A stretch of DNA of 64,000 bases, taken from assembly GCF_018739865.1 (NCBI RefSeq), contig NZ_JADOER010000004.1:241311-305310 (forward strand). The letters are read 5' to 3'. This document shows positions 19,601 through 30,500 of the stretch, piece by piece. This DNA comes from Leptothoe kymatousa TAU-MAC 1615. Its GTDB lineage: Bacteria; Cyanobacteriota; Cyanobacteriia; Phormidesmidales; Phormidesmidaceae. The notes below the pieces were generated by a model, which saw nothing but the letters and a program-made list of their open reading frames with translations, had not been told where the DNA came from and searched no databases. The position numbers were made by a program, and so were the translations under genes. Each line of letters begins with the position of its first letter. Position 1 is the stretch's first letter.

Positions 19601-21097
19601 GGCTGGTTCAACAAAGTCAACATAGTACTTCTCAGCGTCTAAATTATTAAAGCTGTAGGTGCCTGCCGCGTCGGTGAAAGTGGAGCCTACCAGAATGTCA
19701 TCACTGGGATCTGCTGGAGTGCCGTTGGTGCTATACAGATTCACCTGGGTATTGGGCACTGGTGCTTCCCCTGCTTCGGCAAAGCCATCATTATCTACAT
19801 CTTCCCAAACAAAGCCGGTTAGTGAGGCTGTGGCGGCATCAAATGGGAAATTAATATTGTTTTCATCTGCGCCGCTAATGGTTACTTGACGCGGATTGAC
19901 CTGGGTGGGATCTGTGTTGCCACCGCCGTAGCTAAAGCTACCAAGATCAGGGTCGGTTTCATCGATGACAACAACGTAATTACCATCGGGTAAATCTGTA
20001 AATTCATAGTTGCCCAGCCCATCTGTAGAAACTGGCGTAGATACCAATATGTCGCCCACCCCGTCGTTGTCGGTATCTTGATATAGACTGACAGTAATAC
20101 TGGAAATGCCTGACTCACCGCCATCTAAAATGTCATTGCCGCTAGCGGTGCCGCCATTATCTTCAAAAATGTTGCCGCGAATGGCAAAGTTACCACCAAC
20201 TAATACTGTTTCTGTAGCGCTTGCCTCTTGGCGATGGTTGGTCGGGTCGCCATTGGCAGGCGTGCCAGCGGCTTCATTGGTGACACTGCCATCGGTGTTG
20301 TCGTGGGTGTACAGATCTTGGCTGCTGTTGTTCCCGTCCGTCGGATCATACGTCTGGTTTTGGGTGCTAGCAGAGTTGTCGTTGGGACCCGTGTCACCAA
20401 GGGTAACGGAGACTGAATCACCGGAGCTAGCGCTGGAACTGACCTTTACAGGGACGCGGACAGTAACGGTGCCATTCTGCTCGAACGAACCATTGGGCAG
20501 CCCTAGACCATCTGTGTTATCGCCTGTGAGTAGACCACCATTGGGAATGTCAACCGGGGCACCACTCAAGTCTGTGGGGGATGCTGCACCGTTCGGGCCA
20601 TCGGGGTCGTAGCCAACAATTTCGATGGGGCCGTATAGAGCGGAGTCGAAGGTGCCGCCATTCACCTGTGAAGGGGTGTCAGGAATAAAGAACTGGGTAG
20701 GGTCGTTACCTACGTTGGTGATTGTGTATTCAAAATACACCACATCATCTGCATCAATTGAGCCATTCCCTTGGGAGGCACCTGCACCACTGACGCCGTT
20801 GGGAGCTTCTGCAATGCCGGATGGGGTAACGGTGACACCAGCGACCTCGGTCACCGTTACAATCACCTCGTTAGAATCTACTTCGTAGATATCTCCCAGG
20901 TTATTGGGGTCTTCAAAGGAGCCCGTGGCGGTGTTACGAATTTCTGTCCCAGCCGGTGTAGCTGCTAACAAAGGCAAGACTAAACCTAAATTTCCACCAC
21001 TGGCCAACAATATTGATAGGAAAAACTGTGTGGCTTTATTGAAGTGGGATTGGCGGCCCGGGTTGCGTTTCTTAGACCGGTGAAAAGAATTAGCCAT
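16640..21097 (-). CDS. Large exported SdrD-B / choice-of-anchor E / TSP3 adhesin
   Basis: 1485 residues. The N-terminus is basic (FHRSKKRNPGRQ) with a hydrophobic signal ending near LPLLAA. It then has the start module AGTEIRNTATGSFEDP, shared with the 903-residue adhesin at 34085. Residues about 50-160 are DUF11-like (YFEYTITNVGND). SdrD-B-like domains lie near 305-400, 429-540 and 732-830 (GFVWEDVDNDGFAEAGE). Residues about 551-721 resemble the choice-of-anchor E domain (MDWTQIVNIPKFDPALG). A lectin-like block sits at about 890-1045, flanked by TSP3 repeats. The last 227 residues form the shared C-terminal module (LLVKRITAING to YGYVRFRARVK). The TSP3 linker resembles that of the giant adhesin (EAQLTADY), so the two probably exchanged segments. 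Confidence 0.87.
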   Translation of the reverse strand: MANSFHRSKKRNPGRQSHFNKATQFFLSILLASGGNLGLVLPLLAATPAGTEIRNTATGSFEDPNNLGDIYEVDSNEVIVTVTEVAGVTVTPSGIAEAPNGVSGAGASQGNGSIDADDVVYFEYTITNVGNDPTQFFIPDTPSQVNGGTFDSALYGPIEIVGYDPDGPNGAASPTDLSGAPVDIPNGGLLTGDNTDGLGLPNGSFEQNGTVTVRVPVKVSSSASSGDSVSVTLGDTGPNDNSASTQNQTYDPTDGNNSSQDLYTHDNTDGSVTNEAAGTPANGDPTNHRQEASATETVLVGGNFAIRGNIFEDNGGTASGNDILDGGESGISSITVSLYQDTDNDGVGDILVSTPVSTDGLGNYEFTDLPDGNYVVVIDETDPDLGSFSYGGGNTDPTQVNPRQVTISGADENNINFPFDAATASLTGFVWEDVDNDGFAEAGEAPVPNTQVNLYSTNGTPADPSDDILVGSTFTDAAGTYSFNNLDAEKYYVDFVEPAVGYSFTTQDAGGDDFIDSDADRFTGETSKFDIAAEEAKSGIDAGLVSTPGTLVMCEIISPLQGMDWTQIVNIPKFDPALGDLTNVALKLDSHIATTVQYENTAASTNNITVDPNSSIATVLPDATNLNNTSHSNATVFNIPTYDSTTDFGGTSGGTTTLNHVDSVSVASYSNPADFVASASGASETVDLSVSANGGTATISSTQGSQSANITSYAGQMSVCATYTFTTYDLSGNVFRDYGSGTGSNDGNDVLNGSENGIGFVDVELYEDNGDGVFDPATDTLLTTTATDGNGDYSFPGLGNGTFWVNTDTSDSDLGLNIYGGGDADAAQKNPRLVTVAGANVSDVNFPFDLAPAGMGTSAMCDADGLDNAIDLDDDNDGILDADEGGTFINILPSTVGLGAGMSGNSGSQDISTSFGLPTGSVILSWTGGNATAGDGWTVPATQSTTFTMSGTVPVEVQLRHDGDLADLGDYDGIVSLDGTGYRLLSSLETGYAEDNIGNLYRIFADGSEDGTNDDGFLWASSTSVTNLEVKSTNTSALDNNYSLFIAQVRDSDGDGIPDKCDLDSDNDGISDLEESGADRPNLDPDNNGIIDGAEFSDGDGDGLADAIETTNGPNQGTSPAESNNDADDIPNFIDLDSDGDGIPDAIEAQLTADYATNFPADTNVTDDDSDGDGIIDIYDTGAGDGGTFNVPQDTDTDDTPDYLDTDSDNDTRSDSDEGGSSVTGVSYEDPNGSVDDPPADLPNQINDVSEVAYREPGDPRVLLVKRITAINGTTSMSDGGDLGAYEDEVSNPYDDNTLPAVSDPSSPSFDPNDPAFDAAETNMWPTPLSTYLPGGTNGGNVVANDEIEYTIYFLSSGQSPAENIRFCDYVPTYTDFLANSFNGNPQVPGGITGADLSVEVHRNGASEYHTGANDDDAVVYFGPGVDPANDPRFDGTDCDNDGNDSNANPNGAIVVDLGDILNASSATTVADESYGYVRFRARVK

Positions 21098-21288
21098 TTT
21101 TCGAGGGAGAGATGAACAACTGAAGTTGTATGCAGAACAATTGGGGACACGCTTTTCTGGAAATAGGAAAAGATTTTTAGAAAAGCGTATTGAGGGTCGT
21201 CGGTGATGCTGATTGTCGAGATGATTGTCTTGATTAGCCCTAAATCAGCTTGATTCTATTCAAATCGGTTCTCTAAACCAGCAGTGGG

Positions 21289-24200
21289 CTAATCAACGTC
21301 CACTTCAAAACGTACAAATCCAAAAGCATTGGCAGGAGTGCCCACACCAGTTGCCCCCGGTAATGTGTCTGGATTGTTCACCAGGTTAAAGACCACAGCC
21401 CCCTGATTGTTCGCGGGTTGTGGACAGGGGACAAGGGGCAGAACACCAGGGCTAAAGAAGCGTCCACCGTCGGTGTCGGCGTTGTCGGTGAGAGCTGTTG
21501 TTGTGCTGCTAGTGCCTAAGCTGAGGCGCATGGTGTCTGGTAAATAGGATGTGTATTGGGGCACCATGTCGCAGATGTTGAGGTTGGTGAGGTCGCCAAA
21601 CCCATTGGACATAAAGTAAATGGTGTACTCCAGGTCGTCATCGGGTTGGATGTCATCACGGGTGATGTCCCCTTGCAAAAAGCCATTGGGCCAGTAGGCA
21701 TGGTTGTCAAATTGAGACTCGTCAATGGTGGCTGTGGCGGGGTCGTCATAGGTGTCATCCACCACATTGGTAATGGGGGTGCCATTGATGGCGGTTAGTC
21801 GTTTCACCAACACTAGACCCGGTCGAGTCACGGTTCTAACAATGGCATCAGGGGCGGTAATTAGCTGTAGTCCGGGGGGTTTACCAGAAAAGTCATTGGT
21901 GTAGGTATCGTTGCCGACCATGTCGCTGCCTTCTAGCACCAAGCGTACCTGACGGGTGGGGGCATTGCCAGGTACGGCTGTCATTTGAACCCTAACGGCG
22001 GTGACTTCGCTGTTATTGGCTGGACAATCTGTTGTGCCAAAGTCGGCGAGGGCACACCATGTTGTTGAGCCTGTGGCTAGATCGTTGCTCGCATCGGTGG
22101 GGTTTGGATTAATGTCATCGCGAGACTCATTGGTAAATAAGAAGGTAAAACCATTGAGGGTAATAGGGTTTCCAGCATCATCAACTTCGGAAATGCTATC
22201 GAAGCTCAAATCGCCTGTGAAGTTACTGGGGGTGGGGGTGCGCCCGTCGGGACTGGCACCACTGTCGCCGTTGTAGGGTAAGACATCGATAAAGTCTGTC
22301 GCCCCAACGGTGTTATTCGACAGATTGGAGAAGAAGAGATCGTAGACAACATCAATGGTGCCATCGGTGTTGATCTTGCTGAAGTTGGCATCATCCGCGT
22401 TGATTAGATCTAGCTCTACTAGGGGGGCGGGAGATTGCTTAAAGATGCGGAACTTAGCGGTGTTGCTAAAGCGAACATCGGCATCATCTGACCGCAGTGC
22501 TTCACTGGAATAGTCGACGAGTTCACCCTTGTAGTCGTAGCCAGCCACTGTGGCCGTATTGGTGGCTGTGCCACCCGCCGTATTATCTTCTCTGACCTTG
22601 GCTTCGAAGGTGATGGGGGATATTGTATCCCCTGGGGTAACTTGCCCTAGGTTCCATGTGATCAGGGTGTAGCCAGGGAAGTTAGTTTGATCTGGGTGGG
22701 GCTCCACAGATACTGGGGCAACGTTGGCAGAGCCTAGCTCATAAACAAGTTCCGGCGGTAAGGCGTCTTCAATGATAATTGTGGCTGCTGGAGGGTTGGC
22801 ACTAAATGATGTGATCGATGGCTGTAGTTCAAATTCAACTGTACTTTCAGCTTCGGCAACTACGGTGTCGTTTCCATTGTTGACGGTTTTATCAATGCGG
22901 GTAATGGCAGATGTTAGGGTGATGCGATCGCCATCGTCACCGCCAGAATGACTATCTGGATTATAGCCATCGGCTCTCCAGCCTAGGGTGTCAGCACTGG
23001 TGTCCGTTTGTACCGAAGGAATGCTGGTGGTGGTCCAGGTGACATGGTTTGGCAAAATGTGACTACCATCCACCGGATAGATCGACTGGTCCCGTGGGTC
23101 GCGTCCCAAGGCTTCTAAATGCACAACAAAGCGGAGTTCTGTTCCTTGGGGAAGGGTGCCAAACTGGGCTGCCGGATCGTCTGTGGCGGTTTTTTGTGGG
23201 TAAACCCTGATGCGGGTAATGGCCTCTAGGCCTCCGGGCACTTGCGTTGGGTCAGTGTACCAACCATCGGGAGAATCGCCGTCTTCGCAGGTGGCTGTGC
23301 GCTGTTCTGCATAGTTAGCGTAGTACCGAATGGTTTGATTGCTGTCGTTCAGATAGGTGCCTGAACCACCGGTGCCGTACTCAATGACAGGGGTGGTACC
23401 ACCTGTTTGGTAAATTTGTACATAATTACTAAAGTTACCGTGGACCGCTGGATCAGCTAGCTTCTGGGTGAGATTGTCGATGGCCTCACACACTGCAATG
23501 TCTTCTAGGACGCCAGAACCATTGTTGCCTAAACGAATGGCACCGCCAAAGGCCTGGGCTGCTGCCACAAGCCCATCGCCGGAACGACGATGGGTCATGG
23601 GATATAGCACTTGCCAGTAATTGTTGATGTTGCTCTCGCTGCTAGTCGGGTCATAGACATTGCGATAGAATTTCTGGGTGAATCCTCCTGGTGTCGGACG
23701 ATACACGATAAAGTCATCGTGGTTATTAGGGTCGGGATCACTGGCATCTGGTTCAACATTGTTAGCTCCACTAACGCTAGGGGTAGTTAAGAAACTATAT
23801 TTATTGATGACATTGCGGCTACCGCCTTCGCGGGTATCGGCTGCATTGTTTAGGGGAATATCATCTAGGGGAATCCAAATGGCGACACCCCCTGCCACTA
23901 GCCAGGTTTCGTCTGCGTTGAGGCTGCGTCCCCAATAGTTGCGTTCTGGGCGATGGGTACCGCTAGTGTCAGCGTCTTGGATAGTGATGCTGATATCTCC
24001 GCCTGGAGCACTTTGGGTACAGGTCCAGGTGCCTGAGTCTGAAACAGCCCTATCGTCATTGGCTGTCAACGCAACACTCCCGAAAGGTAAGTCTCCTGAG
24101 GTGCCTATTCCACTGCCTGACGCATTAGGCGCGCAGCCGTCTACATCTGTTCCCCAGGTGTATAAGAGAGAGTTGGGCGTAATGCCTTCTGTTCCATCCC

Positions 24201-25152
24201 AAATGACATCGGTAATGTTGATAGTGCTTTGTAGGGCCTCACTGCCGACACCGCCTTGTACCAAAATAGATAGGGGAAAGACATAGACCACACCCTCTGA
24301 GTTGCCATCTGAACTCATGGTGATTTGCCCCAGGCGACGGATGGCGGCATTATCTTTGACCAAATCTGCTTGGGGTTTTGCAGACACCTGCACTTCTAAG
24401 TTGCCGTCAAGATCTGGATCTTGGCTTGGATATTTCAGCATAGGTGTGGGGTTATTGACCCCTTGGTCCAGACTGGCCGATGCTTCTACGATGTCACCAT
24501 GGGCGTTATCTCCACGTACAATGGCGTCGACATAGAGAGACCCGGTTTCGGATGGGGTGGCGCTGCTGACATTACAGGTGATGGTGCGGTTATTGTTGCT
24601 GAGGGTGGCACCAGGGCAGCTTAGCTGTTCGTTAATATCGACCCATTCTTGTTGGCTATCAATGGTGAAGGAGACGGTGAATGCACCAGATCCATCAGTA
24701 TCAGCACTGTAGATGCCCTCGTAGGTGATGATGTCTAAGGTACGGGCAATGCCATTCCCTGGGTCGGGGCTGCCATCGGGCACACCGCCAGGACCTGTGT
24801 AATCAATGCCCCCATTAACAGTGTCATTGCCTGCGCCGGGGTCGGTGCCGCCAGGGAATGTGGGGTCTGGTCCGGCGGTGACGGCAGCGGCACCATCTTG
24901 AAACACTAGATATTCAAAGCCAATGATTTCAGCCTTTGTATCCACCGAGGTGGCGATCAGTGCCGTAGTGGTGAGAGTGGTAATTGCAGCCGTACGGCTG
25001 ACACCGGAGACCACCTTTTTCCAGAATTTTGTCTGTGGTGATTTTGCCAAGTTTAGTAGATCGTCTTGAGCTGAGTTATTTGCCGAAACTTGACTATCCT
25101 CAGAGAAAGAGTTGTTAGGAAAGGAGGTATAGGCTTTATTCATCATCGCCAA
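21289..25152 (-). CDS. Large exported DUF11-type adhesin with shared C-terminal module
   Basis: 1287 residues. The signal peptide is preceded by a long polar N-region of about 45 residues and includes SRTAAITTLTTTALIATSV, ending near TKAE. The mature part is beta-rich with no lysine-rich or catalytic motifs. DUF11-like segments lie around residues 755-960 (RIDKTVNNGNDTVVAEAEST, ITWNLGQVTPGDTI). The last 177 residues begin LVLVKRLTAINGTPI, contain DDDLEYTIYFMSNG and ICDMVPQYTSYLPD, and end AFGFVRFEVDVD. This is a shorter member of the C-terminal module seen in the two downstream genes. It lies 176 bases after the OmpA/beta-helix gene in the direction of transcription. Confidence 0.85.
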   Translation of the reverse strand: MAMMNKAYTSFPNNSFSEDSQVSANNSAQDDLLNLAKSPQTKFWKKVVSGVSRTAAITTLTTTALIATSVDTKAEIIGFEYLVFQDGAAAVTAGPDPTFPGGTDPGAGNDTVNGGIDYTGPGGVPDGSPDPGNGIARTLDIITYEGIYSADTDGSGAFTVSFTIDSQQEWVDINEQLSCPGATLSNNNRTITCNVSSATPSETGSLYVDAIVRGDNAHGDIVEASASLDQGVNNPTPMLKYPSQDPDLDGNLEVQVSAKPQADLVKDNAAIRRLGQITMSSDGNSEGVVYVFPLSILVQGGVGSEALQSTINITDVIWDGTEGITPNSLLYTWGTDVDGCAPNASGSGIGTSGDLPFGSVALTANDDRAVSDSGTWTCTQSAPGGDISITIQDADTSGTHRPERNYWGRSLNADETWLVAGGVAIWIPLDDIPLNNAADTREGGSRNVINKYSFLTTPSVSGANNVEPDASDPDPNNHDDFIVYRPTPGGFTQKFYRNVYDPTSSESNINNYWQVLYPMTHRRSGDGLVAAAQAFGGAIRLGNNGSGVLEDIAVCEAIDNLTQKLADPAVHGNFSNYVQIYQTGGTTPVIEYGTGGSGTYLNDSNQTIRYYANYAEQRTATCEDGDSPDGWYTDPTQVPGGLEAITRIRVYPQKTATDDPAAQFGTLPQGTELRFVVHLEALGRDPRDQSIYPVDGSHILPNHVTWTTTSIPSVQTDTSADTLGWRADGYNPDSHSGGDDGDRITLTSAITRIDKTVNNGNDTVVAEAESTVEFELQPSITSFSANPPAATIIIEDALPPELVYELGSANVAPVSVEPHPDQTNFPGYTLITWNLGQVTPGDTISPITFEAKVREDNTAGGTATNTATVAGYDYKGELVDYSSEALRSDDADVRFSNTAKFRIFKQSPAPLVELDLINADDANFSKINTDGTIDVVYDLFFSNLSNNTVGATDFIDVLPYNGDSGASPDGRTPTPSNFTGDLSFDSISEVDDAGNPITLNGFTFLFTNESRDDINPNPTDASNDLATGSTTWCALADFGTTDCPANNSEVTAVRVQMTAVPGNAPTRQVRLVLEGSDMVGNDTYTNDFSGKPPGLQLITAPDAIVRTVTRPGLVLVKRLTAINGTPITNVVDDTYDDPATATIDESQFDNHAYWPNGFLQGDITRDDIQPDDDLEYTIYFMSNGFGDLTNLNICDMVPQYTSYLPDTMRLSLGTSSTTTALTDNADTDGGRFFSPGVLPLVPCPQPANNQGAVVFNLVNNPDTLPGATGVGTPANAFGFVRFEVDVD

Positions 25153-25328
25153 TGATAAGTAAAAAATCGAAAGCTTGGGTGTGTGCCTGCAATGAAGCCG
25201 AAAAAATCTTTTAATGGAAAAGATTTTTGTTAGAGATGGCCCATTGAATCAATTAGAAAGATGTCTCTCGCTGAAGAGCTGAGGGACGCTTATGAATAGT
25301 GTCAGCCAGGCTTTGCTGAAATCAGTTG

Positions 25329-27530
25329 TTATTGTTCGAGCTGTAAATCGTTTTCTTGGTTGACAAAGGTAATATCTACCCCACGTACGTCGCTAAAGAT
25401 AAACTCCACACGACGGTTGCGGGCGTAGTTAGTACGATCAATTTCATCAACCAATAGCTCTGTTTCTCCAAACGATCGGATTGTCATTCGTTCAGGGGCA
25501 ATGCCATGGTCCATGAGATAACGCCGAGCGTTGTTTGCCCGTCGCTTGGCCAGGTCTTGGTTATAGGCCACACTGGCTCTAGAATCAGTATGCCCGTGTA
25601 AATCAACAATGATCGTTGGATATTGTTTTAATACTTCAATAATTCGGTCTAAAACAATGGCACTGTCGGGGTTGATAAAGTCTTCGTCGAGACCAAAGTG
25701 AACATTGCGTGGAACCTCTAGTTTGATGGCCTCCGGCAGCGTTTCAACGGGTTCCGGGGGCTCTGGTTCTGCCGGGGGAGTCGTACACTGGGGATTGCCA
25801 ACAGAGCCTAACGTCATCCGGTTTGGGCGACTGGTGCTGGATTCACCCAGGGCGACAACAACGGTGTTGAGGGCGGGTTCCGATGTGCCATAGTTGGGGT
25901 CGCTGGCAATGCCGCTGATGATGTCTCCTGGCTGTAGGTCGGTAGAGCCATAGCTAAAGGTGCCGTTCTCATCCACCTCAACGGTTGCCAGCGGCATGGT
26001 CAAGGGACCATAGTCTCCGGTGCCACCCCGGGTCAGATAGAGTTGCACGGTGGAGCCCACGTCTGATTTGCCCTGCACCACCACTTTGCCGTCGATGGTG
26101 AAAAACTCATCGCTGTCAAACTGTGGTGGGTTAATGGCGCTGTTGCCAGTGTCGCGACGACGATTGTGGGAGTCTCGAATGGGGTTTGGTCCGTCGCCCC
26201 GCTGAAAATCTTGGACGCCACGGTTGCGGCGGGTGTTGAGGTCTATGCTCAGGCCTTCAATATTTTCAAATTCGTTATTTTCAATAATGTTCCGCTGGCT
26301 CTGGGTGTACCCACCTTGGCTAAAGGCCGTTACGACCACCCCCGGACCCTTTTGGTTTGCGATTTTGTTATTAACTACACGATGGTCGTTACCCATCAAA
26401 TAAATAGCCGCCCTGCGCAACCGTTGACCATTAAAGCGAATGTCGTTGTTGCTAATTTCAACGGCCCCTTGGGGCTTAAATAAGAAAATGCCGCTACCAT
26501 CGTTGCCGCACATCAGGTTGCCGGTGATTAACCCGTTATCAATGTGACCATCTAAACGAATGGCGTCGGGCATGCCTGCAAGACCATTGTTAACAATTAG
26601 ATTTTCAATGATTTCTAAGTTTTCTGCCCGGGCACCGGTGATGATGCCGCTGCCGTCATGGTAGGAGATGCGGTTATGTTTTACTGTCACCCCTTCACTG
26701 TTAAATACAGACACCCCAAAGGCAGACGTTTTCTGCGGTATGGTGCCGTTGGTGGGAATGCCGACCCAGTTTTGTTCAATAACAATGCCCCTGGGGGGAT
26801 GGTTGTCCTCATAGAAGGGGAACTCGGCATTGGGAATATATTGCTGGGTAATATCCGGTGGGGGCAGCTCGTGGGCAATAAAAATATCGGCGGGGGGTGT
26901 AGATTCGGTGACTCCGTGCTGAGAGGTGAAGCCGTGTATACTCAGCCCTCGAATGGTGATGTCGTCAGCGACGACCGTTAACCCTCGAAAGACATCGGCA
27001 TCGGCCTCTGTGGTGATTTCTACCACGGGGACGGCGACTAAGATTTCTGCGGTGGCTGATTTGGTTGCATCGTAGCCGGGTTGTGACGTACCGTCGATGG
27101 CTAAACCAGGCTGGGAGAGTACGGGCAGCAGAGATTGCAATTCGATGGTGGTATCGTTAGTCGGTAGATCAAAGCTGATGACTGAACTATTTAGGGTCGT
27201 TGTTATCTGTTGCTTTTCTGGGGTGCTTAATTCTTCTATGGGCAGGGTGCCGTTGGTAATTGCGATCGCTTCTCGCAATGTGAGGTGATCATCAGCCGCA
27301 ATGGGTCCGTCCCCAGAGCTATTCACTGTAATCAGTACCCTGGGTAACGTACCGTCTACAGACGGTTGCAGCTCTGGTTGGGCATTAGTTTGGGCATTAG
27401 CCCCAGTGGCGACAGCGGCTAATAGCAGGGACGTGGCTAGGGTGCGAATCGTGTTTTGATAGGTCATGGCGCTGGCATCCGAATCATCAAGTGGGCGAGC
27501 AAAGAGTTGAGGAATGGGATTCAGTTTCAT
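25329..27530 (-). CDS. Exported beta-helix protein with C-terminal OmpA peptidoglycan-binding domain
   Basis: 733 residues. The ATG overlaps the stop of the upstream barrel gene by 4 bases (ATGA), which fixes this start and implies coupling. The hydrophobic signal (TLATSLLLAAVATGANA) sits unusually deep, at about residues 30-47. Residues about 110-440 are a parallel beta-helix (NRISYHDGSGIITGARAENL, GNLMCGNDGSGIFLF). Residues 610-715 are an OmpA C-terminal-type domain, with VDLHGHTDSRASVAYNQDLA and RRANNARRYLMDHGI, which in the family binds peptidoglycan. With the barrel upstream, the pair could form an envelope-spanning anchor; that is inference. Confidence 0.88.
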   Translation of the reverse strand: MKLNPIPQLFARPLDDSDASAMTYQNTIRTLATSLLLAAVATGANAQTNAQPELQPSVDGTLPRVLITVNSSGDGPIAADDHLTLREAIAITNGTLPIEELSTPEKQQITTTLNSSVISFDLPTNDTTIELQSLLPVLSQPGLAIDGTSQPGYDATKSATAEILVAVPVVEITTEADADVFRGLTVVADDITIRGLSIHGFTSQHGVTESTPPADIFIAHELPPPDITQQYIPNAEFPFYEDNHPPRGIVIEQNWVGIPTNGTIPQKTSAFGVSVFNSEGVTVKHNRISYHDGSGIITGARAENLEIIENLIVNNGLAGMPDAIRLDGHIDNGLITGNLMCGNDGSGIFLFKPQGAVEISNNDIRFNGQRLRRAAIYLMGNDHRVVNNKIANQKGPGVVVTAFSQGGYTQSQRNIIENNEFENIEGLSIDLNTRRNRGVQDFQRGDGPNPIRDSHNRRRDTGNSAINPPQFDSDEFFTIDGKVVVQGKSDVGSTVQLYLTRGGTGDYGPLTMPLATVEVDENGTFSYGSTDLQPGDIISGIASDPNYGTSEPALNTVVVALGESSTSRPNRMTLGSVGNPQCTTPPAEPEPPEPVETLPEAIKLEVPRNVHFGLDEDFINPDSAIVLDRIIEVLKQYPTIIVDLHGHTDSRASVAYNQDLAKRRANNARRYLMDHGIAPERMTIRSFGETELLVDEIDRTNYARNRRVEFIFSDVRGVDITFVNQENDLQLEQ

Positions 27531-30500
27531 AACGTTTCCCCTGGGATGGAGTGAATGCCTGCATCTGGCCCCCCGTTCTCCGTAGCAGGGTCGTAGACGT
27601 CCACATTTTCAGGCAGCATGTCTGGCCCGGTGATACCGTCTGGCGATACCTCTTGGAGGAAAATCTCTTCAGGCGCATCCTCTTGGGCGGCGGCTTCTCC
27701 CGGAAAAATAATCTCGGTGGTATCTTCGATGAAAATAACCGGTTCTTCCGATTCTAGAACTGATTCCTGTTGCTGGGCAGGAGCAACATTTTGGAGGCCA
27801 AAGCCATTGAATAGGCTGTTGATTTTGGCGGAAACACCCAGGTAAAAACCGCCAGCCGAACGATTGACGCCAAAGTCATCATCGAAGGCACCGCCACCGC
27901 TGTAGCCGCCGTACATGCGCAAATCTGGGGTGGGATAATAGCCCACTTCCAGGGAGTAGCCTAGTTCGCTGTAGTCCCCTAGGCCACCAAACCAGCGAGC
28001 TTCTGCACTGGCATCCCAATGGTAGTCAAACCGATAGGTGGCCCGCATTTGGGCTAAATGTAAGTTGTTGTTGGATGTGAAATTACCGCCGGCTTCAGCG
28101 GGTAGATTGATGCGCGTTTGGCTAGAGCGAAAGGCGTATTTGCCGTAGATCTCCCACTGCCAGTTGGGGGCGTAGAGGGCCTCGGCGGAGAGCACATGTT
28201 CGGATGTGTCGATGCTACGGCCAAACAGGGCATTGGTAGGCAAGGTGCCAGGGTTAATGCGATGTTCGTAGCGCAACAGGGCATTTAACCGATCGTCGTT
28301 GGGGTCGCGATAGGCAAGACCCATTTTCAGGTTGCTGGTGGTGCCAATGTTGGTAATGCGCTGGTTGGCGGCACGATTTAGCTGATAGTTAAATAATGCG
28401 CTGACGGCAGGGGTAAGACGCCCGACGGCAGAGGCATTCAAAACAGTGTTGCTACCCTGGGATGAGTCGCGATGTTCCAGGCGTGTACTGGCTTGTAAAT
28501 CGGGATTGTCGGTATAGGAGAGGCCAACGGTGTAGGTGTTGCCGTTGATCGTGCCCACTGATGAACCGCCATTGCCGACGGCAAAGGGTTGGGTAAACTG
28601 ACTACCGGCTGCGGTGCCACCAAAAATACTATTGAAGACGCGTTCGTAGCCTACATCTAGCCGTAGACCGGGGCCTAGCTTAAAGCCATGTTCAATGCCG
28701 ACCGCGCCTCCCAGGTTTTGGCCGTCAATGCTGCTGAAACGACCTCGGAGGGTGGTGTCTTCACCTAAGGAGCGTTCTCCAGAGACATCAAAGATGGTGT
28801 AAGAGTCGCGATCGCTAAAACCGTTGTCGCCATAAAATACCTGACCTAGGCCTACATTAATGCCGGGCATGGCTTCCCAGTCGATGCCAAAGTAGGTGCG
28901 GCTGGGATAAATCGGGTCGCTCTCTGAGGAGAGGTTGAGTTCGTTTTGGGCTCGGAACGTTAGATTATTGGCTAACTTGCTGGTCAGGCGGGTGCGCAGC
29001 TGGTCGGAACTGGTGTTGAACTGGCCAGGGTTCGTGCGGTCGGTGCGATCGCGATGAATCCAGTCAAACTCTAAGTTTGAGTCTCCCAAACGCTGGGCCA
29101 GACCCAGCGAGTAGGTGGTCAGTGAATTATCCACACGACTACCGGGGACAGGACTTTGACCCGGTGTGAGCAAATCTTCAAGGTTGGTAATGGGGCGAGG
29201 GGCAACACCATCATTGTCTTCGTGGTCCACCTGGGCTCGCAGGGTGGTGCTTCTACTAACTTTGAAATTCGCCTGGGCACCGTAGCGGGTTTGCCCCGGA
29301 ACAAAGCTAGTGGTAGCCGCATTGCTAAAGCCCGCATCCGTGGAGCGCCAATAGGCTCGACCATCAAACCAGTTGCTTAAGCTACCGTCTAACTCGACTC
29401 GATAGGCCGACCCACTGATGGGGCCTGAGAGATCAAAATCGCTTTCAGAATGAGCAATTTCAGCAATCAAACGGCTAGTATCACCCAGGGAGACCTGGGC
29501 ATCGGCACCAAATAAGACAAACTCTCGATTGCCCTGATCTTCTCTGAGATAGGATGTGCCTAGCCAAGATTCTCGACTAAGATTGCGATCAAAGTTATAT
29601 TGCAGCCGCCCAGCCAATATATTGGTGTCGGTGTCCTCGCCTTCGAACTGATACGTCACCACGATACGGCGTAGTAACACTTCCCCAAATTCGCCAACGG
29701 CAGTTTGGGTGACCGGGTCTTCAAACAACAGGGTGCCGCGGTCGTAGTCAATGTCATAATCCGTATTGCGGAATAGACGTTCTCGGTTAAGAACGGTGCC
29801 AGGCCGATCGAGCTCTTCGGTTTCAATGTAGACCTGTTCACTCCCAGATATCACTAACCGCCGTGAGAGAAAATAGAGGCCGCTGGTGCCATCTGGGGCA
29901 ATGGTGTCGCGCTGAAACCCTTCAATATTGTCACCGTATAGTCCTGTCAGGGCTAGGTTGCCAAGGTTGTAGTTCAGCTTAAAGCCATGGAGTTGGCGTG
30001 ATGTAGAGGTAAACAACTGGGAAGAATTGGCAAATTCTTCAGTGTTATAATCGCCCCACATGGCATAGTCGGCAGTTGCGCCTTCCACCTGTGATGTGCG
30101 CTCCAGTCGAAGATAAAATCTATCCGTTGAGGGGGTGGTGATATCTTGTGTAGAATCATCGCCATAGACGGGATATAAATTATTACAGCTACCGGCGCCT
30201 TGGCGAAACAGGGAGGTTTCACCTCGGCAGTCTTCGTTGAGGGCGCGATCGCTATTAAAGGCACTAGTCAATAGCCACTCCCCCACATTACCCATGGTAA
30301 AGAGGGAGGCATCTAAATCTACACCGTACCCATTGTCTTCATCCGGGGGTAAAAAATCCCGTAAACTGCTATGAAAGTTTGTTCCCCGTGCGCCTAACCG
30401 TAGATCTACAATACCAGTGGCAATACTTGGACGCTGTGGTGTAGAAAACTGTACCTGGTTAAACGTTTCCAAACCAATTGTTGTGGCCTGGAGTTGCACA